A stretch of 64,000 bases of DNA, from assembly GCA_039545275.1 (NCBI GenBank), contig BCHS01000005.1, positions 620,001 through 684,000 of the forward strand, given 5' to 3'. This DNA is from Pseudomicrostroma phylloplanum. Taxonomy: Eukaryota; Basidiomycota; Exobasidiomycetes; Microstromatales. The translations under genes were made by a program, and so were the position numbers. The notes below the pieces were generated by a model that did no database searches, was not told the DNA's origin, and was given only the letters and a program-made list of their open reading frames with translations. The first letter of the stretch is position 1. Each line of letters starts with the position of its first letter. This document shows positions 1 through 11,453 of the stretch, one piece after another.

Positions 1-3000
1 AACAATGCCTCGACGCAGCATCCACCCTCGCATCTCCAAGTAGGAGGCCAGAACGGCCCCAGGGTCACCCTCCGAGGCTCAGCAGGAGGAGTTGTCAGGA
101 ACAATCACCCTGGGCCTCTTCACTTGTCCTCGCGTCTCAATAACGCCGACACATCACAAGAGGCTCCCGCTCCGGCCACTGCGCCTGCACATGAAGCTCC
201 TAGTCACATCGCAGAAGCCAATGCCACTGGCCACGCCGCCGCTCTCACACTTACTGGCGCTCGCGGACTCGACGAAGAAGGCCTTGACAACCGCGCCTTC
301 CTCGAATTGCAACGCGAGCTGCAGCGTCACGAGGCTCACACCGATGTCGATAACGACGCTGCTAGCTGGAATGGCGGTAGAGCCACCGCACTCGAACAGG
401 CGCTGCAGACAAAAGCTCACGCCCGAGCTGAGCAACGTCGCAACCGCTTTCGATCTGAAGAGACACCCGAGTGGGGCATGTCAGGAGCATCCACTCCTGG
501 TGGTACATCCGACTCGGGCAGCTACGATGCTGCCAACGACTCAGACTTGGACCACATCGACTTCGTGCCGGGAGAAGTTGATGGCATGCCAAGCAAGCCA
601 AAACGGCAAAGAGGCGTCGAGGATACTGAGCCTAAGAGCGGTTGGGCAAAGCTGCGTAGCCTAATGGGCAAAGACAAGCAGGAAGACGTCGAAGAGGAAC
701 CAGAGAAGCGATCGCACGAGACTGGTGGGCCGACCAACACCAAGAGCGTAGCCGTTACTACTTCTACTGGTGTCCGTCAAGGTCCTCGTAGTCGACCCAC
801 CAAGTACGAACGTGAGGCTGCGAAGCTGGTCAAGGCTCATAGGCTCATGACAGGCCAAGGACGAGATGGCCAAAGCGACGACGAAGATGAGCCTGAACGT
901 ATGCCCCATATCAACCGTCGCCACCTCGATTCACAGTCCTCGACACCCGACCCTATGGAGACGGCAGCAAAGCTTGATGCACGCCCCTTACAGTCTGGTG
1001 GCGTTCTTGGCAATCTACTCAAGCTCTATGAGCAAGAACAAAAGGAAAATCAGCGCAATCGCCGCATGTCAAGCGCCGCTGCAAGTACCGTCGATGGCAT
1101 GAGCGTCATGTCTTCCCCTGACCGAGAACGCCCCTTCCTCTCAGAGAATGAGAAGAGGCCCGTCGCTGAGTCCAGGGGAGGTGCCCGTCCTGGCGACGCG
1201 TATCGTCGCAGGAGCTACGCGCCCTCCGTCTCTTCCACAGGAAATTGGGCAAAGCGCGACTTTGGCCAAGATGCTACCAAATTTGCCAATCTGACTACGA
1301 CGGCAGCAACGAAGACGATCAAGGCCGTCACCACCGAAGCAGGCTTTGAAGACGTGACAGACGAGCGACCGAAAGCGGCTCGTTCGTCCGCCGGCGTTGT
1401 CGGTGGCCTCATAGCTACGACGGGAAACTTGATTGGAGCCGTCAGCCCCTATCATGCTCAATTGGGTCCTAACCCGAAGAGACCAGGTTACACTTTGGAT
1501 CGCTACCTACTTCCCGAGATGAACGCCAAGACCCTCAAGAGGACAGCGGAGGCAGTGGCGCATGCTGCTCCGCGACCGTATCGTCGCAGCCAGTCTCAGC
1601 CCGGCACGCCCGGTGCGGTCCGCTCTCCCAATGGCGGCATGGCCAATGTCATGGGACGACCCGATCAGAACGCTTCGTCTGAGACGCAAGCTGCCACGCC
1701 AAATGAGAAGTATCCGCCCCCGCCCACTGCCAAGACTGGCTATGCCTCCAGTCTCATGCCACGCAAGGGTCAGGGCAACTTGCTACACCTGCCAGGCAAC
1801 ACCTTCAAATCATGGACCGGCGGTCACTCTGCGGTGAATACTCCCGATCCGGGCCAACATGGCGGTGGTGACTACTTCGGCTCCGCTGAGGACGACGAAA
1901 GGCTCGCTAAAGAGGAGTGGCAGAAGAGACTCAAGAAGCGCTCCAGGGACAAGCGCAAGAAGGAAGAGATCTTCATCACTATGCACGTTGCAGCTATCCT
2001 TCAACGGCAGGAGTTCCTCCTCAAATTGAGTCGATCGCTGATGATGTTTGGAGCTCCCACGCACCGAATCGAGACGCAAATCCAACAGACCGCCCGTGTC
2101 CTGGAGATCAATTGTCGCTGCATCTACCTGCCGAACCTCATGCTGTTCGCCTTTGGTGATGATGCCACTCATACATCCGAGACCAAATTCATCAAGCAAG
2201 CTGGTGGTCTAGACTTCACGAAGCTCACCGACATGCATGCCATCTACTGGAACGTTGTGCACGACAAGATCGGTGTCAGTGAGGCTTCGGCCCAGCTCGA
2301 CGAGCTGATGCGAAGGAAGCCGCTCATCCCGCGCTGGCCAATGGTCGTCATCGGTGGATTCTGCTCCTCGTTCATCGCGGTCGGTCCTATGGGCTTCGGC
2401 GGATCTTTCATCGACGCTGTCATGGCCTGGCCACTCGGAGCCTTCCTCGTCTATTGCCAGTCTGTCATCACCACGGAGCTCTTCTCAAACGTCTTCGAGA
2501 TCGTCTTTGCCTCGCTCAACTCCTTCATCGCTTCTGCGGTCGCTTCGACCAACATTTTCTGCTACGCCGGTGTCGTCTCTGGCTCCATTGTGCTTATCCT
2601 GCCAGGCTTCATCGTCTTGAGCGGCTCCTTGGAGCTACAGTCGAAGAACCTCATCGCCGGATCAGTGCGCATGGTGTACGCCATCATCTACTCGTTGTTC
2701 CTCGGATTTGGACTCTCTATCGGATCCTCCTTCTGGGCTCTCGTCTCGGGTGGAGGCAGCACCGATTCTGTGACAGACTGTGCTGCGGTGCACAATGACA
2801 ATATCTGGTGGCAGAGCGATGTCGGTCTTATCTGGGCTTTGTTGACAGTGCCGGCATATTCCATCTGCCTCTCGCTACGAAATCAGGCGAAGGTGAACCG
2901 AAAGGAGTTCCCCGCCATGGTGATCATTGCCTGCGCCGGATGGGCATGCAATCACTTTGCCTCTACAGCCCCAGCTCTGAATGGACGACAAGACATCACC

Positions 3001-3306
3001 TCGGCCTTGGGCTCGTTGGCAGTGGGCATTCTGTCCAACATCTACGGCCGCGTCTTCGATGGACGTTCCTACGTCGTGGCCGTCACTGGTGTGCTGTACC
3101 AGCTCCCCTCCGGACTTTCCAATGGAGGCTTGCTCAACTTTGCAGACACGACGAATGACAGCGACAATTTCTCGTCTGGTTTCACAGTGGCCAAGTCCCT
3201 CGTCGAGGTCGCCTTGGGACTCACCGTCGGACTCTTCACGGCTACTATCCTTGCGTATACCTTGGGTGGACGCAAGCAGCGCGTTGGAGGACTCTTCTCC
3301 TTCTAA
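1..3306 (+). CDS. ThrE-type threonine/serine exporter family membrane protein, 5' partial
   Basis: The frame is already open at base 1, so the start lies upstream of the window; 1101 residues are visible and end at TAA 3304-3306. Residues about 1-640 are polar and low complexity, rich in Ser, Arg, Asp and Gly, with no recognisable domain. From about residue 660 (IFITMHVAAILQRQEFLLKL) the sequence matches the ThrE/DUF1212 family, with the soluble segment MMFGAPTHRIE followed by about ten hydrophobic segments between nt 2340 and 3280. In bacteria ThrE exports threonine and serine; the fungal relatives (yeast Prm10 type) are multi-pass membrane proteins whose substrate I would not assert. The family assignment is secure and the transport role is inferred. 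The long cytosolic-looking N-terminus is typical of fungal members. The next gene downstream is RAD18, same strand. Confidence 0.85.
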   Translation, partial: NNASTQHPPSHLQVGGQNGPRVTLRGSAGGVVRNNHPGPLHLSSRLNNADTSQEAPAPATAPAHEAPSHIAEANATGHAAALTLTGARGLDEEGLDNRAFLELQRELQRHEAHTDVDNDAASWNGGRATALEQALQTKAHARAEQRRNRFRSEETPEWGMSGASTPGGTSDSGSYDAANDSDLDHIDFVPGEVDGMPSKPKRQRGVEDTEPKSGWAKLRSLMGKDKQEDVEEEPEKRSHETGGPTNTKSVAVTTSTGVRQGPRSRPTKYEREAAKLVKAHRLMTGQGRDGQSDDEDEPERMPHINRRHLDSQSSTPDPMETAAKLDARPLQSGGVLGNLLKLYEQEQKENQRNRRMSSAAASTVDGMSVMSSPDRERPFLSENEKRPVAESRGGARPGDAYRRRSYAPSVSSTGNWAKRDFGQDATKFANLTTTAATKTIKAVTTEAGFEDVTDERPKAARSSAGVVGGLIATTGNLIGAVSPYHAQLGPNPKRPGYTLDRYLLPEMNAKTLKRTAEAVAHAAPRPYRRSQSQPGTPGAVRSPNGGMANVMGRPDQNASSETQAATPNEKYPPPPTAKTGYASSLMPRKGQGNLLHLPGNTFKSWTGGHSAVNTPDPGQHGGGDYFGSAEDDERLAKEEWQKRLKKRSRDKRKKEEIFITMHVAAILQRQEFLLKLSRSLMMFGAPTHRIETQIQQTARVLEINCRCIYLPNLMLFAFGDDATHTSETKFIKQAGGLDFTKLTDMHAIYWNVVHDKIGVSEASAQLDELMRRKPLIPRWPMVVIGGFCSSFIAVGPMGFGGSFIDAVMAWPLGAFLVYCQSVITTELFSNVFEIVFASLNSFIASAVASTNIFCYAGVVSGSIVLILPGFIVLSGSLELQSKNLIAGSVRMVYAIIYSLFLGFGLSIGSSFWALVSGGGSTDSVTDCAAVHNDNIWWQSDVGLIWALLTVPAYSICLSLRNQAKVNRKEFPAMVIIACAGWACNHFASTAPALNGRQDITSALGSLAVGILSNIYGRVFDGRSYVVAVTGVLYQLPSGLSNGGLLNFADTTNDSDNFSSGFTVAKSLVEVALGLTVGLFTATILAYTLGGRKQRVGGLFSF

Positions 3307-4279
3307 GGTCGGCGTCAACAAAGGATTCTTGGACGTGGCATCGGCGTTCTCCCATGCAACATCGGCTCTTCCCTTTCTCGATCTTCCCGCTCCGTACATA
3401 GATACTCACATAGACTTGCCACACATGGCTCACACTTAAGCATCTCCTCAGCACGCCGTCGACGGGTAGCACTCCAGGCTTCCAGAGCTTGCCTAGAACA
3501 CATTCTTTTGGGCTACTCAGGACGCACTTTTCCCCCTCTCAAGCCGGTCTTGTCAGGGATTCGCGCAGGCAGTTCTTCCCGCCATGTCTCTTCTCAATCA
3601 TTGCTCTCGTCGCGTTCATTGTACCACTTCACTCACATCCTGATTCCTTCCGCGACGGTTCTACTCTCACTTTTTCCCCATCATGAACTCTCATGTTTCC
3701 CCGTATCAGTACTGCCTCTCGGCCTCCGCACCGATGCAGGACCGACTCGGTACACGACCTTCTCTTTCTCTGCTTCATCTGCTCTACTCGCTCCCTTTCA
3801 CTGTAGCCCTTTTTTCTCTCCTTTCTCTCCTCTCCCAACTGTCCCTCTGTTTGCTAGAAGAGCTGTCCACCTGCAGGAGGGTGTAAATAGAAATTGAAGT
3901 GTTTCCGTCTACGTACGCAGTGTTCTGTCGCGGTCCTCGCCATCATCATTGTGGTCGTCCCCGCCAGACGCTGACGGCGATGGCGATGGTGGAGTGGGGA
4001 GTGGGAGCGCGTCCAGCTCCGACCTCCGACACGCTCATTTACAAATCAGCTGCACGCGACCAGGGTGGGCGAGTGTTTCCTCGAGGACGTTCTTCCCGGT
4101 ATACACACGCACACAAACACACAGCATCACCACCCAGGCCAAGATCAGCACGCCGATTTCGACGGCGATTGCGACGACGACTAAACAAGCTCCTGGGAGG
4201 ACTCCTTGCCAAGTTTGACCCAAGCCCGCCTGCGCTGCACGTTCCGTTCGCTGCTCGTACTCTCACTCGCCGGGTCTCA
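3307..4279 (+). other. Intergenic: exporter 3' region and RAD18 upstream region
   Basis: No gene is supportable in these 973 bases. The sequence is C/T-rich from about 3500 to 3850, as expected for 3' UTR and promoter DNA in this genome, and carries a CA-rich tract at 4101-4123, about 160 bases before the RAD18 start. A frame continuous with RAD18 exon 1 is open back to about 3899 but looks compositionally like UTR. Confidence 0.5.
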
Positions 4280-6444
4280 ATGCCTCCCTCAGCAGGAGCA
4301 GGCGGGAGCTCCTCTGTCTCTGCCTCGGTCTCTGCGCTCGCCTCAACCTCAGCCTCAGCCTCCTCCTCAACGCTTCCTGTGCCGAAATGGCAGATGGACC
4401 TGGGGGATGTCAGTGATCCCTCTGACTGGCTGGGAGGTGGGATGGCGTTCTTGAAGGATCTCGATGCGAGCTTGCGGTGTGAGATCTGCTCGGTGAGTTG
4501 GTGTGTGGCAGTGAAGGAATGACGGGTGCAGGGAGGTTGTTAAGCAAGAGAGCAGCCCTCCCCGACCACCCCTCTCCCCTGTCTGGTCCTGGTCTGACTC
4601 GCCCCTCGCTCGCTCCTGTATCGCAGGACATACTCCGAGCTCCCGTGGCTATCAAGACGTGCCACCACGTCTTCTGCTCGCGGTGTATTCGAGATTACAT
4701 AAACCAGCCGACGCTGCCTGGTAACCCCACAGACCGGCCATGTCCGAATTGTAGACAGCCAAAGGTATACGACTCGGAGCTGGTGCCGGTGACACACCTG
4801 GAGGTGGCGGCGGAGGCGTGGAGGAGTGCGAGGTTAGTACTAGGGGGCGTCTGCATCCTAAAGTGAGCTGAATCTTGGGACTGACGTATCCTACTTTGCT
4901 CTCACAGACCTGAGCTAATGCGGACGGAGAGGGAGATGGCGCAGTCGCTTAAGCGTCAGCAGGAGGCAGCTACCGCCTCGGCCCAGGCAAGCGGTAGTAA
5001 TAGCAAGAAACGGAAAGCTCTCGCCTCCTCTTCTGCGGACGATCCGCCCGTCCAAAGAGGCGGCTCTTCCTCCTCCCGGTCCTCACCAACCCAAATTCGC
5101 ATGGGCGAGGGAGAGCCAGAGCGCGCTGGACCGAGGAGAGTTACGCGAAGTGCTACCGGAGCTCGCAGCGGGCCCGAGAAGAAGCTGGGCGAGGAGGAGG
5201 AAGAGGCAATTGTTCTCGACGACGATTCAGATGAGGACTGGACATTGGCGGACGGCACTGCAGACGGGAAGATGTCTAGCAGGGCGAGCCCGATGAAGAG
5301 CAACGGAGCTGCTGCGAGCGAGAAAAGCTTACAGGACGTCCAACGTGAGTTGAGCTTGCCTCTAGCAGATCTTCAGATGGTGGCATCTGACCTTTTTTTT
5401 TGCCTTTGTCACCCTCACGCAGCGTCGGACATCGTCGAGTGTCCCATGTGTTCTTACACGTTTACCTACGCAGCTCTCAATCGTCACCTGGACACAGCAG
5501 GCGCCTGCAAAGGACCCGACCATCCCCCGCCGAGCGATCGAGATCGTGGTCTGGCTGCAAAGAACAGCGGCAGCAAGGGCGGCGGACTCGGAGGCTTCTT
5601 CAACCAAAAAGGCAAATTTGGCTCGAGCAGCGCAGAGCCGAACGGCACCAAGTCCCACGACTCTTCGACGGCCGGCGCAAAGCTCAAACGACCACAATAT
5701 AGACTGCTCTCTGAGCGGGAGCTGCGCAAACAATGCTCCGACAGCGGGCTGGCCACCACGGGGTCCAAAGCCCAGCTGGAGTCGCGCCATCGGCATTGGA
5801 TCGACCTCTACAATGCCAACCTGGACGCTGCACAGCGCTATCGTCGCCCCGAGGGGGCACTACGACGCGAGCTACGCGAGTGGGACAAGGAGAGAGAGAG
5901 GGAAGAGGCGCGACTGGCCAAGGCTGCAAGCGCAGCCGCCAGAGGCGCTAAAGCTGGCACAGGCCCAGGTGCTCCTTCTTCCGGCAGCGGTAGCACCTCG
6001 GGCGTAGTCGGTGCGAGTGAAGAGGAGAGAAGACGATATGCTGCGCTGAACAGAGATCAGTTCCGTGCATTGGAGGAGCAAGGGAGGAGAAGTCACCGTG
6101 CTAATAAGGAGGTGCATGCGGAGGGGCCTGCTTCGCAGGAGCGCAGGGAGCAGCAGCTCAAGGATCAGGAGCAGGAGCCGGAGGCGGAAGCAGAGGATGA
6201 GACGCCCGCTGCTGAAGAGGTGCTGCGGGGAGAGGATGTGGATGAACCCATGATGACCGAGGGGGCAAGAGCGAGCGCTGAGCCGCAGGCGGGTGGTCAG
6301 GGCGGACAAGACGAGGCGCAAGGGGTTGCAGCATCAGCAGTGATAGTGGCGGCAGGGTCGGAAGGCGAAGCCGGGACAGGCAGTGTACTCGCTGAGGCTG
6401 ACGCTGGCGCTGGCGACGGGGACGCTGACCAAGACTTCTTCTAA
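4280..6444 (+). CDS. RAD18: RAD18-type E3 ubiquitin ligase (postreplication repair)
   Basis: Exons 4280-4492, 4627-4832, 4908-5344 and 5423-6444 give 625 residues. RAD18 with RAD6 mono-ubiquitinates PCNA at stalled forks. Domains are in the family order: a RING finger at about residues 67-116 (CEICS, then TCHHVFCSRCI and CPNCRQ), a UBZ4-type zinc finger at about 292-315 (CPMC, then the NRHLDTAGAC histidine and cysteine), and a SAP DNA-binding motif at about 378-415 (YRLLSERELRKQCSDSGL). The C-terminus is acidic and Ala/Glu-rich. The RING is split by intron 1 directly after CEICS. Intron 3 (5345-5422, 78 nt) has GTGAGT, a pyrimidine tract and CAG but no stop and is a multiple of three, so an unspliced reading also stays open. 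ATG 4280 is the first good start before the conserved part; the Met at 4391 is an alternative. Confidence 0.9.
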
Positions 6445-6646
6445 GTCTCGTTGAACACTATGTACTATAATCAACTCGTCAACCCTTTCCCACTGCTGAC
6501 CCGCAGCGGTGACACTCTCGCAGTCGGACTCGTCAGAATGACAAGAGTACGATTACGTTTCGTGAGATGCAATTGAGAGACGCAACCGACAGATGTAGCA
6601 CCCACATACGTTCAATGACAAAGCGCACGCTGATACCACCTCTCCA

Positions 6647-9361
6647 TCACATGATACAACACCAATACGACAAGCCTCCGTCGCTCGGCTTCTCCCCCTC
6701 CTTGGGCTTGATCGCTCCTCCCTTGCACTTAATCTCAATCGTCTGCTTGCCCCTAGAGCCTGCGCCGCCGGCCAAGTACCACTTGAGCGTCTGCCCCTGC
6801 ACTTCATACCACCCTGAGCTCACCTTGACCTCGAGCGCAAGAGAGGGGAGACGAGGATCGGATAGGAGGTCGCGTCGTGTCGAGGAAGGGGAGACACCTG
6901 CGCCTGTGGCCTTAGCGTCATCGTCGCCGAAGAAGGATGCAAGCGAGGGCAGCTGCGAGACTCCGCTAGAGGGCGAGCTGGAGGAAGCACCTAGGGCGGG
7001 GCGACGGCGACGAATGTCTGCTCTGCCGCACTTCTGCGCCAGCTCATCATCTGCGGCATAGTGGATCAGCGGGACATAAATCTCCGTCGCTAGATCGGCA
7101 TTCCCGACGTCCTCTGCGGCCACCTCGACGGTGTACTTGAAGAGAGAAGTCTTGACGTCGAAGTCGATCTCGAGAGGAGTTCCGACTGTGGCCATTGGAT
7201 ACGGACGAGAGACGGCACCGGCTGATCGGAGCCCGGAGTAGAGGCCGATCAAGGCTTTGGGCGTAATCTCGCCTGCACTCCTCATGAGTACGGCACTAGA
7301 ACCAGTAGCTTCCAGGTCAGGTTTGTCCAGAGAGCTTCTAGCAGATCCTACGAGAGTCTGAGCATCGCCCGAGCCGGATTGGCTTACCACCCACGAGTCT
7401 GCTAGAGCTTGCTTGTCCACATCGTCCTGGCTCCAGATACTCAGATCTTCTCCATTCCAGCCATCGCCCCACTTGTGTGTGTGGTCAGGACAATACGTCC
7501 ACATAGTGTAGCTGCAGACATTCTTCCCGTCACATCCATTCAAAGAGGCGTCCAACGCAGCAGTCTGTGCTGAGTAGTCTCCCTTGCCTTTGCCTTTCGA
7601 GTCGCCATAGTAGGCCTTCTTGTTGTCCAGGTCGAAAGGGATGCCGATCTCCCCGATCAAGGTAGGGTATTGGCCAAGCACATCCAGCGTATCACCGCGC
7701 AGGTAGCCAATTTGGTCTCGGATGACTTTGCGGACCGCCTTGGCGCCGAAGCGCAGCGCCAGAGGTAGCGAAGCGTACTTGCCACGGAGAAGGCCAACAG
7801 CGTCGGCATTGTACCAATTCCAGTGTTTGGTAACGAGCGTGAGCCCATCGTAGAAGTGGCACGAGAGGCAGGCTCGGTTGTCCAGCTCTGTCACCATCTC
7901 GTGAGGAGGTGGCTCGAAGACGGGCGGCTGCACGAACATGATTGCCTCCTTGTGTATTGGTCGAATGGCGGCTTTGTACTTGCGCCAGAAGGGTAGCCAA
8001 TAGTCGCTGATAAAGTCTACTTTGCGCTGACCCTGGTAGCTGAGGAAATAGTCGTGCTTCAGGACGTCGCCCGTGTCAGCGTCCCATACCCCATGGGCTG
8101 CCCACACGCATCGTCCCAGAGGCCAATCCGAGTCACGCTTCCATCCCCACTTGCTACCGCCCTGAACCGCGTCTTCTTCGGGCGAGAGCCATACACTAGC
8201 TTCGTTGGGTGAGATAGTCACAGACCCGTCCCTCTTCGGACCAAGGGAGGTGAAGCGCCAGTTTTCCACCTTTTGTTCTCTACCAATACCAAGCTGCATG
8301 CTCTGAGCAGGCGTAGGCACGGGACCCTGACGAAGCTGCCACTTCTTCGGTATGACTCTGATGTCCTCCAAGCCTACGTACGTGGGGTTTGGCTCATTGA
8401 GACTATCCCAGCCGATGACGCAGTCTTCGAAAAGATCGCTTGCATCTCGGATCTTGATGGCCAGTTCTCGACATGCCGCCAGGAAGTGGTCTTGCAACCA
8501 CTCAGATAAGGGCTTCCCATCAATGCGACACCTAGGGGCGTAGTCGTGGCTGGCAAAGAAGAGGACAGAGAGCGTGGCTGGAGCTAGCCGGCAGTAGTTG
8601 GTGGCCCATAGCATCGCGGGGGTCGTCTCCGGCTCGGGCTTCTCTGGTGAAGGCCATTCGGAGTGCAGGTAAGCTGCCGTCGTAGCCGCAAATGCCCGAT
8701 GGTCGATCCCACAAGCGGGCAAGACCCAGAAGGGCGCACCTGATCCGCCGCTGAAGCGCGAGAAGATATCCTGATGAGGGTCCATATACACACGGAAGCC
8801 GTACTCTTTGCATTTCCGAAGGACGGCCACGACGTAGTCCATGTACTCATAGTCATATTTGCCCCTGCAGCATGGCGTACAGGATGGGGAAAGGCGTCAG
8901 CATCGCTTCTTATTTCGAGCTCCTCCTGGCACTTCAGCTGTACTCACGGTCCCTGATGCTCCAACGCCTCCCACGTAAAGACATATCGGAAGCAGTTGAA
9001 TCCCAACATCTTCAGTCTAGTCAAGTGCACATCTGCCGATCCATCCTTCAGATTCAGTGGCTGCCCAACGAAGCTCTTACCCCCTTCCTGGGCCTCGCGC
9101 CATAGAGTGCCATCTGCCCGCTGCGTAGGGCGGTCCAGGGGCGCTTTGGATGAGCCAGAAAGGTTGATGCCCCGTAGGAGGACTGCTCGCCCTGTGGTAT
9201 CTCTGAAGAAGGCAGAAGAGGCATGGAGGTACTGAGAGGGTACTGAGAGCAACAGCAGGGAAAGATCATTATCAGCTCTCGCAGTTCACTGTCGCATGAT
9301 CCGTGCTTATAGGCTTACCATCCTCGCCCGTGAGGGGACTCTGCGATGCGACTAGGACCAT
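6647..9361 (-). CDS. GH5 family steryl-beta-glucosidase / glucocerebrosidase-related protein with CAAX-like end
   Basis: Exons on the minus strand are 9361-9319, 9242-8948 and 8864-6647, giving 851 residues. The protein belongs to the fungal GH5 group of endoglycoceramidase-related enzymes (EGCrP1/EGCrP2, yeast Egh1/YIR007W), which cleave glucose from ergosteryl-glucoside or glucosylceramide. The N-terminus has [15 protein letters not shown]. The acid/base glutamate is in [12 protein letters not shown] near residue 266 and the nucleophile in [11 protein letters not shown] near residue 516. A beta-sandwich-like C-terminal domain follows. The last four residues are CCIM, a fit to a prenylation CAAX box; no signal peptide is visible. 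Start choice: ATG 9361 opens a short exon ([14 protein letters not shown]) that splices in phase into the conserved region, whereas the second exon has no ATG of its own. It converges with RAD18 202 bp away. Which lipid is the substrate cannot be read from sequence. Confidence 0.88.
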
Positions 9362-9750
9362 GCTCGGTGATGACGATCGCCGACTGTTGGACTTGGGACA
9401 CAACAACTACACAACAGGATCAGTGGGGGTCAGTTGGTTGACAATGAGAGCACCGCCTCAGGAGGTATGCGGGGTAGCGAGGGCTCCAAGTGATCAGGGC
9501 GAGCGGGATCACGGTGGACAATGCGCCTCCACTCCGTGGCTGAGTCTCTTTCCGTATCTACCCCACACTGCGAGCGGAGACTATAGCATTACTCAGGACA
9601 CGATAATGAGCAATGTGATGCTGATGAGACAAGTATAAGTGAGGCGAAGAGATTGTAATCAACCATCGACACGCTGAGGTAGTCGAAGAGATGAGGTGCT
9701 GGTGGAGATGGGAAGACAAGGATCTGCTTCCCCGGCGCGGAGCCGAGGCC
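9362..9750. other. Intergenic between GH5 gene start and PRMT gene end
   Basis: The 389 bases hold the upstream region of the GH5 gene and the 3' region of the methyltransferase gene, both on the minus strand. I see no coding exon, RNA gene or repeat. Confidence 0.4.
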
Positions 9751-11453
9751 TCAGACAATCGGCGTCGTGGTCCAACTGTAGGTCTGCTTGTCGAGCTTCC
9801 AGTGACACCGTCTTCTGGTGGACCGCGTAGACTCAGACTTTGTAGCTGCCCCGTCCACAAGCAGAAGTTCCGCCTCGATATCGTAGCTCCTCTGTTCGTT
9901 GACCTTGAACTTCATCCAGCCAGTGACCATCTGACCCCGATTGACTGCAAGTGGCTCTGGTAGCAGTAGACGAGCCTGTTGCCAATGGGTGGGCGGATAC
10001 CTCGGAGACGTAGACATGAAGGAGTTGCTGGTTTCGTTGGCGGCTGCCAGGTTGAGCAGATCATAAGCATTGGAGGTAGAGCCAGTTGCAGAAGAAGTGG
10101 ACGCCGCCGCTGCTGCTAGTAGAGCACCCGCAGCGCTCGAAGCCGAGCCGGTAGACCCCGAGGGCTGGAAAGGAGGCGCAGTACCGGACAAGCCACCACC
10201 GGCAGCTGTAGTGCTGGGTTGGGGCCCCAGCTCGGACTCAGACATCGGATCATCACCTTCGTCCGTGGTGTCGCCAGAGGCAGGATCGCTTCCGGGAGTA
10301 GCCGGCTGGAAGCTGAGGTCAAACCATCCGCCGATGCCGTGCATAAGACCAGTACTTTGGATAGTCCAGCTGAGGGGGATCTCAAAGGTCCTCAGCTCGT
10401 CCATTGTCACAGTCTGGAAGTCGACCTCGTGCTCGGCCGTCGTTGACAGAATGGTCTGGGGATTGAAGCAGCCTACCACGGGGCTAGAGAATGCCTCACG
10501 CCAAGCTGATGCAAAGAAAGGTGTCAAATCGACGTTGTAGAAGGACTGCGTAGTCGGGCCAGGGATGAGGATGCTGTACTATCAGCTCGGGCAGCACTCC
10601 GAGGACGCCGTCAGCCGCTCGGTACTGACCTGATTCTGCCAGAACTTTGCCTTTGCAGCCGTCTCGTCCCAGACGGGCTTATCCTCGATCGGGGCAAAGC
10701 AGATTGTTCCAGCGCTAGGGAATATGGCTCCTCCAGGCTTTAGGAACCGGTCTCTAGCGTCGATGAATGACTCACACATCCGTTCATGGAGGAGCAGGAC
10801 ACCCAGGCACTCAGATACAATTGTATCGACCTTGGCATTCCCATCCAACATACCAGGTGTGACGTCTTCGGCCTTGCTGTGCACTGGCACAAGTCGGTTT
10901 CCGATCCAGGAGTTGCTGACTTTCCCAGCGCTTTGGGCAGAGTGGCCTTGCGCCTCGAGGTACCACTGCTCATCCTCGCCCAAGTTGCCCATGGGCCCAG
11001 GCTTCCCGCTAGCAGCTGCAGCGAGGTGTCGAAGGTACTCCACCATGTCAGATGCCTCGACAGCGTAGACCTTCTTAGCGCCAGCCTGCAGAGCAAAGAG
11101 GGAGAGGATACCGTTACCTGCTCCGACGTCCATCACGAGCTTGTTCTGATAGTGACCAACGGCATTGCCTAGGATAGCCCGCTGGTAGGCCGTCGTCCTG
11201 ACAGCGTCCTGGAGGTTTATGTAGGAATCGCAAGCTAGAAGTCAATACATGTCTTTGAAATTCCTAGTGTTCGCATGTCCCCTCGCCTCACCTGCAGCAT
11301 CTGAGCCTGATGGCTCAACAAAGCATAGTAGCCAAAGTAGGCATCATCTTTCTTCTCGTATACTTTGGCAGTCTCGCCGTCTTTGGGCTCCGAAGATGCT
11401 GCACCCGACCTGCCGTTCACTTCGGTGGTCCCATCTGGGTGGGCGTCGACCAT
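9751..11453 (-). CDS. CARM1/PRMT4-like protein arginine methyltransferase
   Basis: Exons 11453-11292, 11208-10630 and 10578-9751 give 522 residues from the first supportable ATG. Type I arginine methyltransferases use S-adenosylmethionine to make asymmetric dimethylarginine. Visible are the YFGYYALLSHQAQMLQ entry helix, the SAM motif VMDVGAGNGILS near residue 79, the acidic YAVEAS end of strand 2, the double-E loop SECLGVLLLHERM near 184-194, and the THW loop PPTHWQQARLLLPEPL near 444. The RQSYDI-like stretch NEQRSYDIEAELLL favours the CARM1 branch. About 95 residues of Ser/Ala/Gly-rich sequence are inserted between GWFDLSF and the THW loop. Intron 2 is only 51 nt. The N-terminus is uncertain: coding-like sequence at about 11480-11690 may be an upstream exon. 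It is divergent from MAK16. Confidence 0.82.

Noticed and set aside
3508..3897. 129-codon plus-strand frame between the exporter and RAD18
   Set aside because: C/T-rich DNA giving Ser/Leu/Pro/Phe peptide with no domain; best explained as UTR and promoter sequence.
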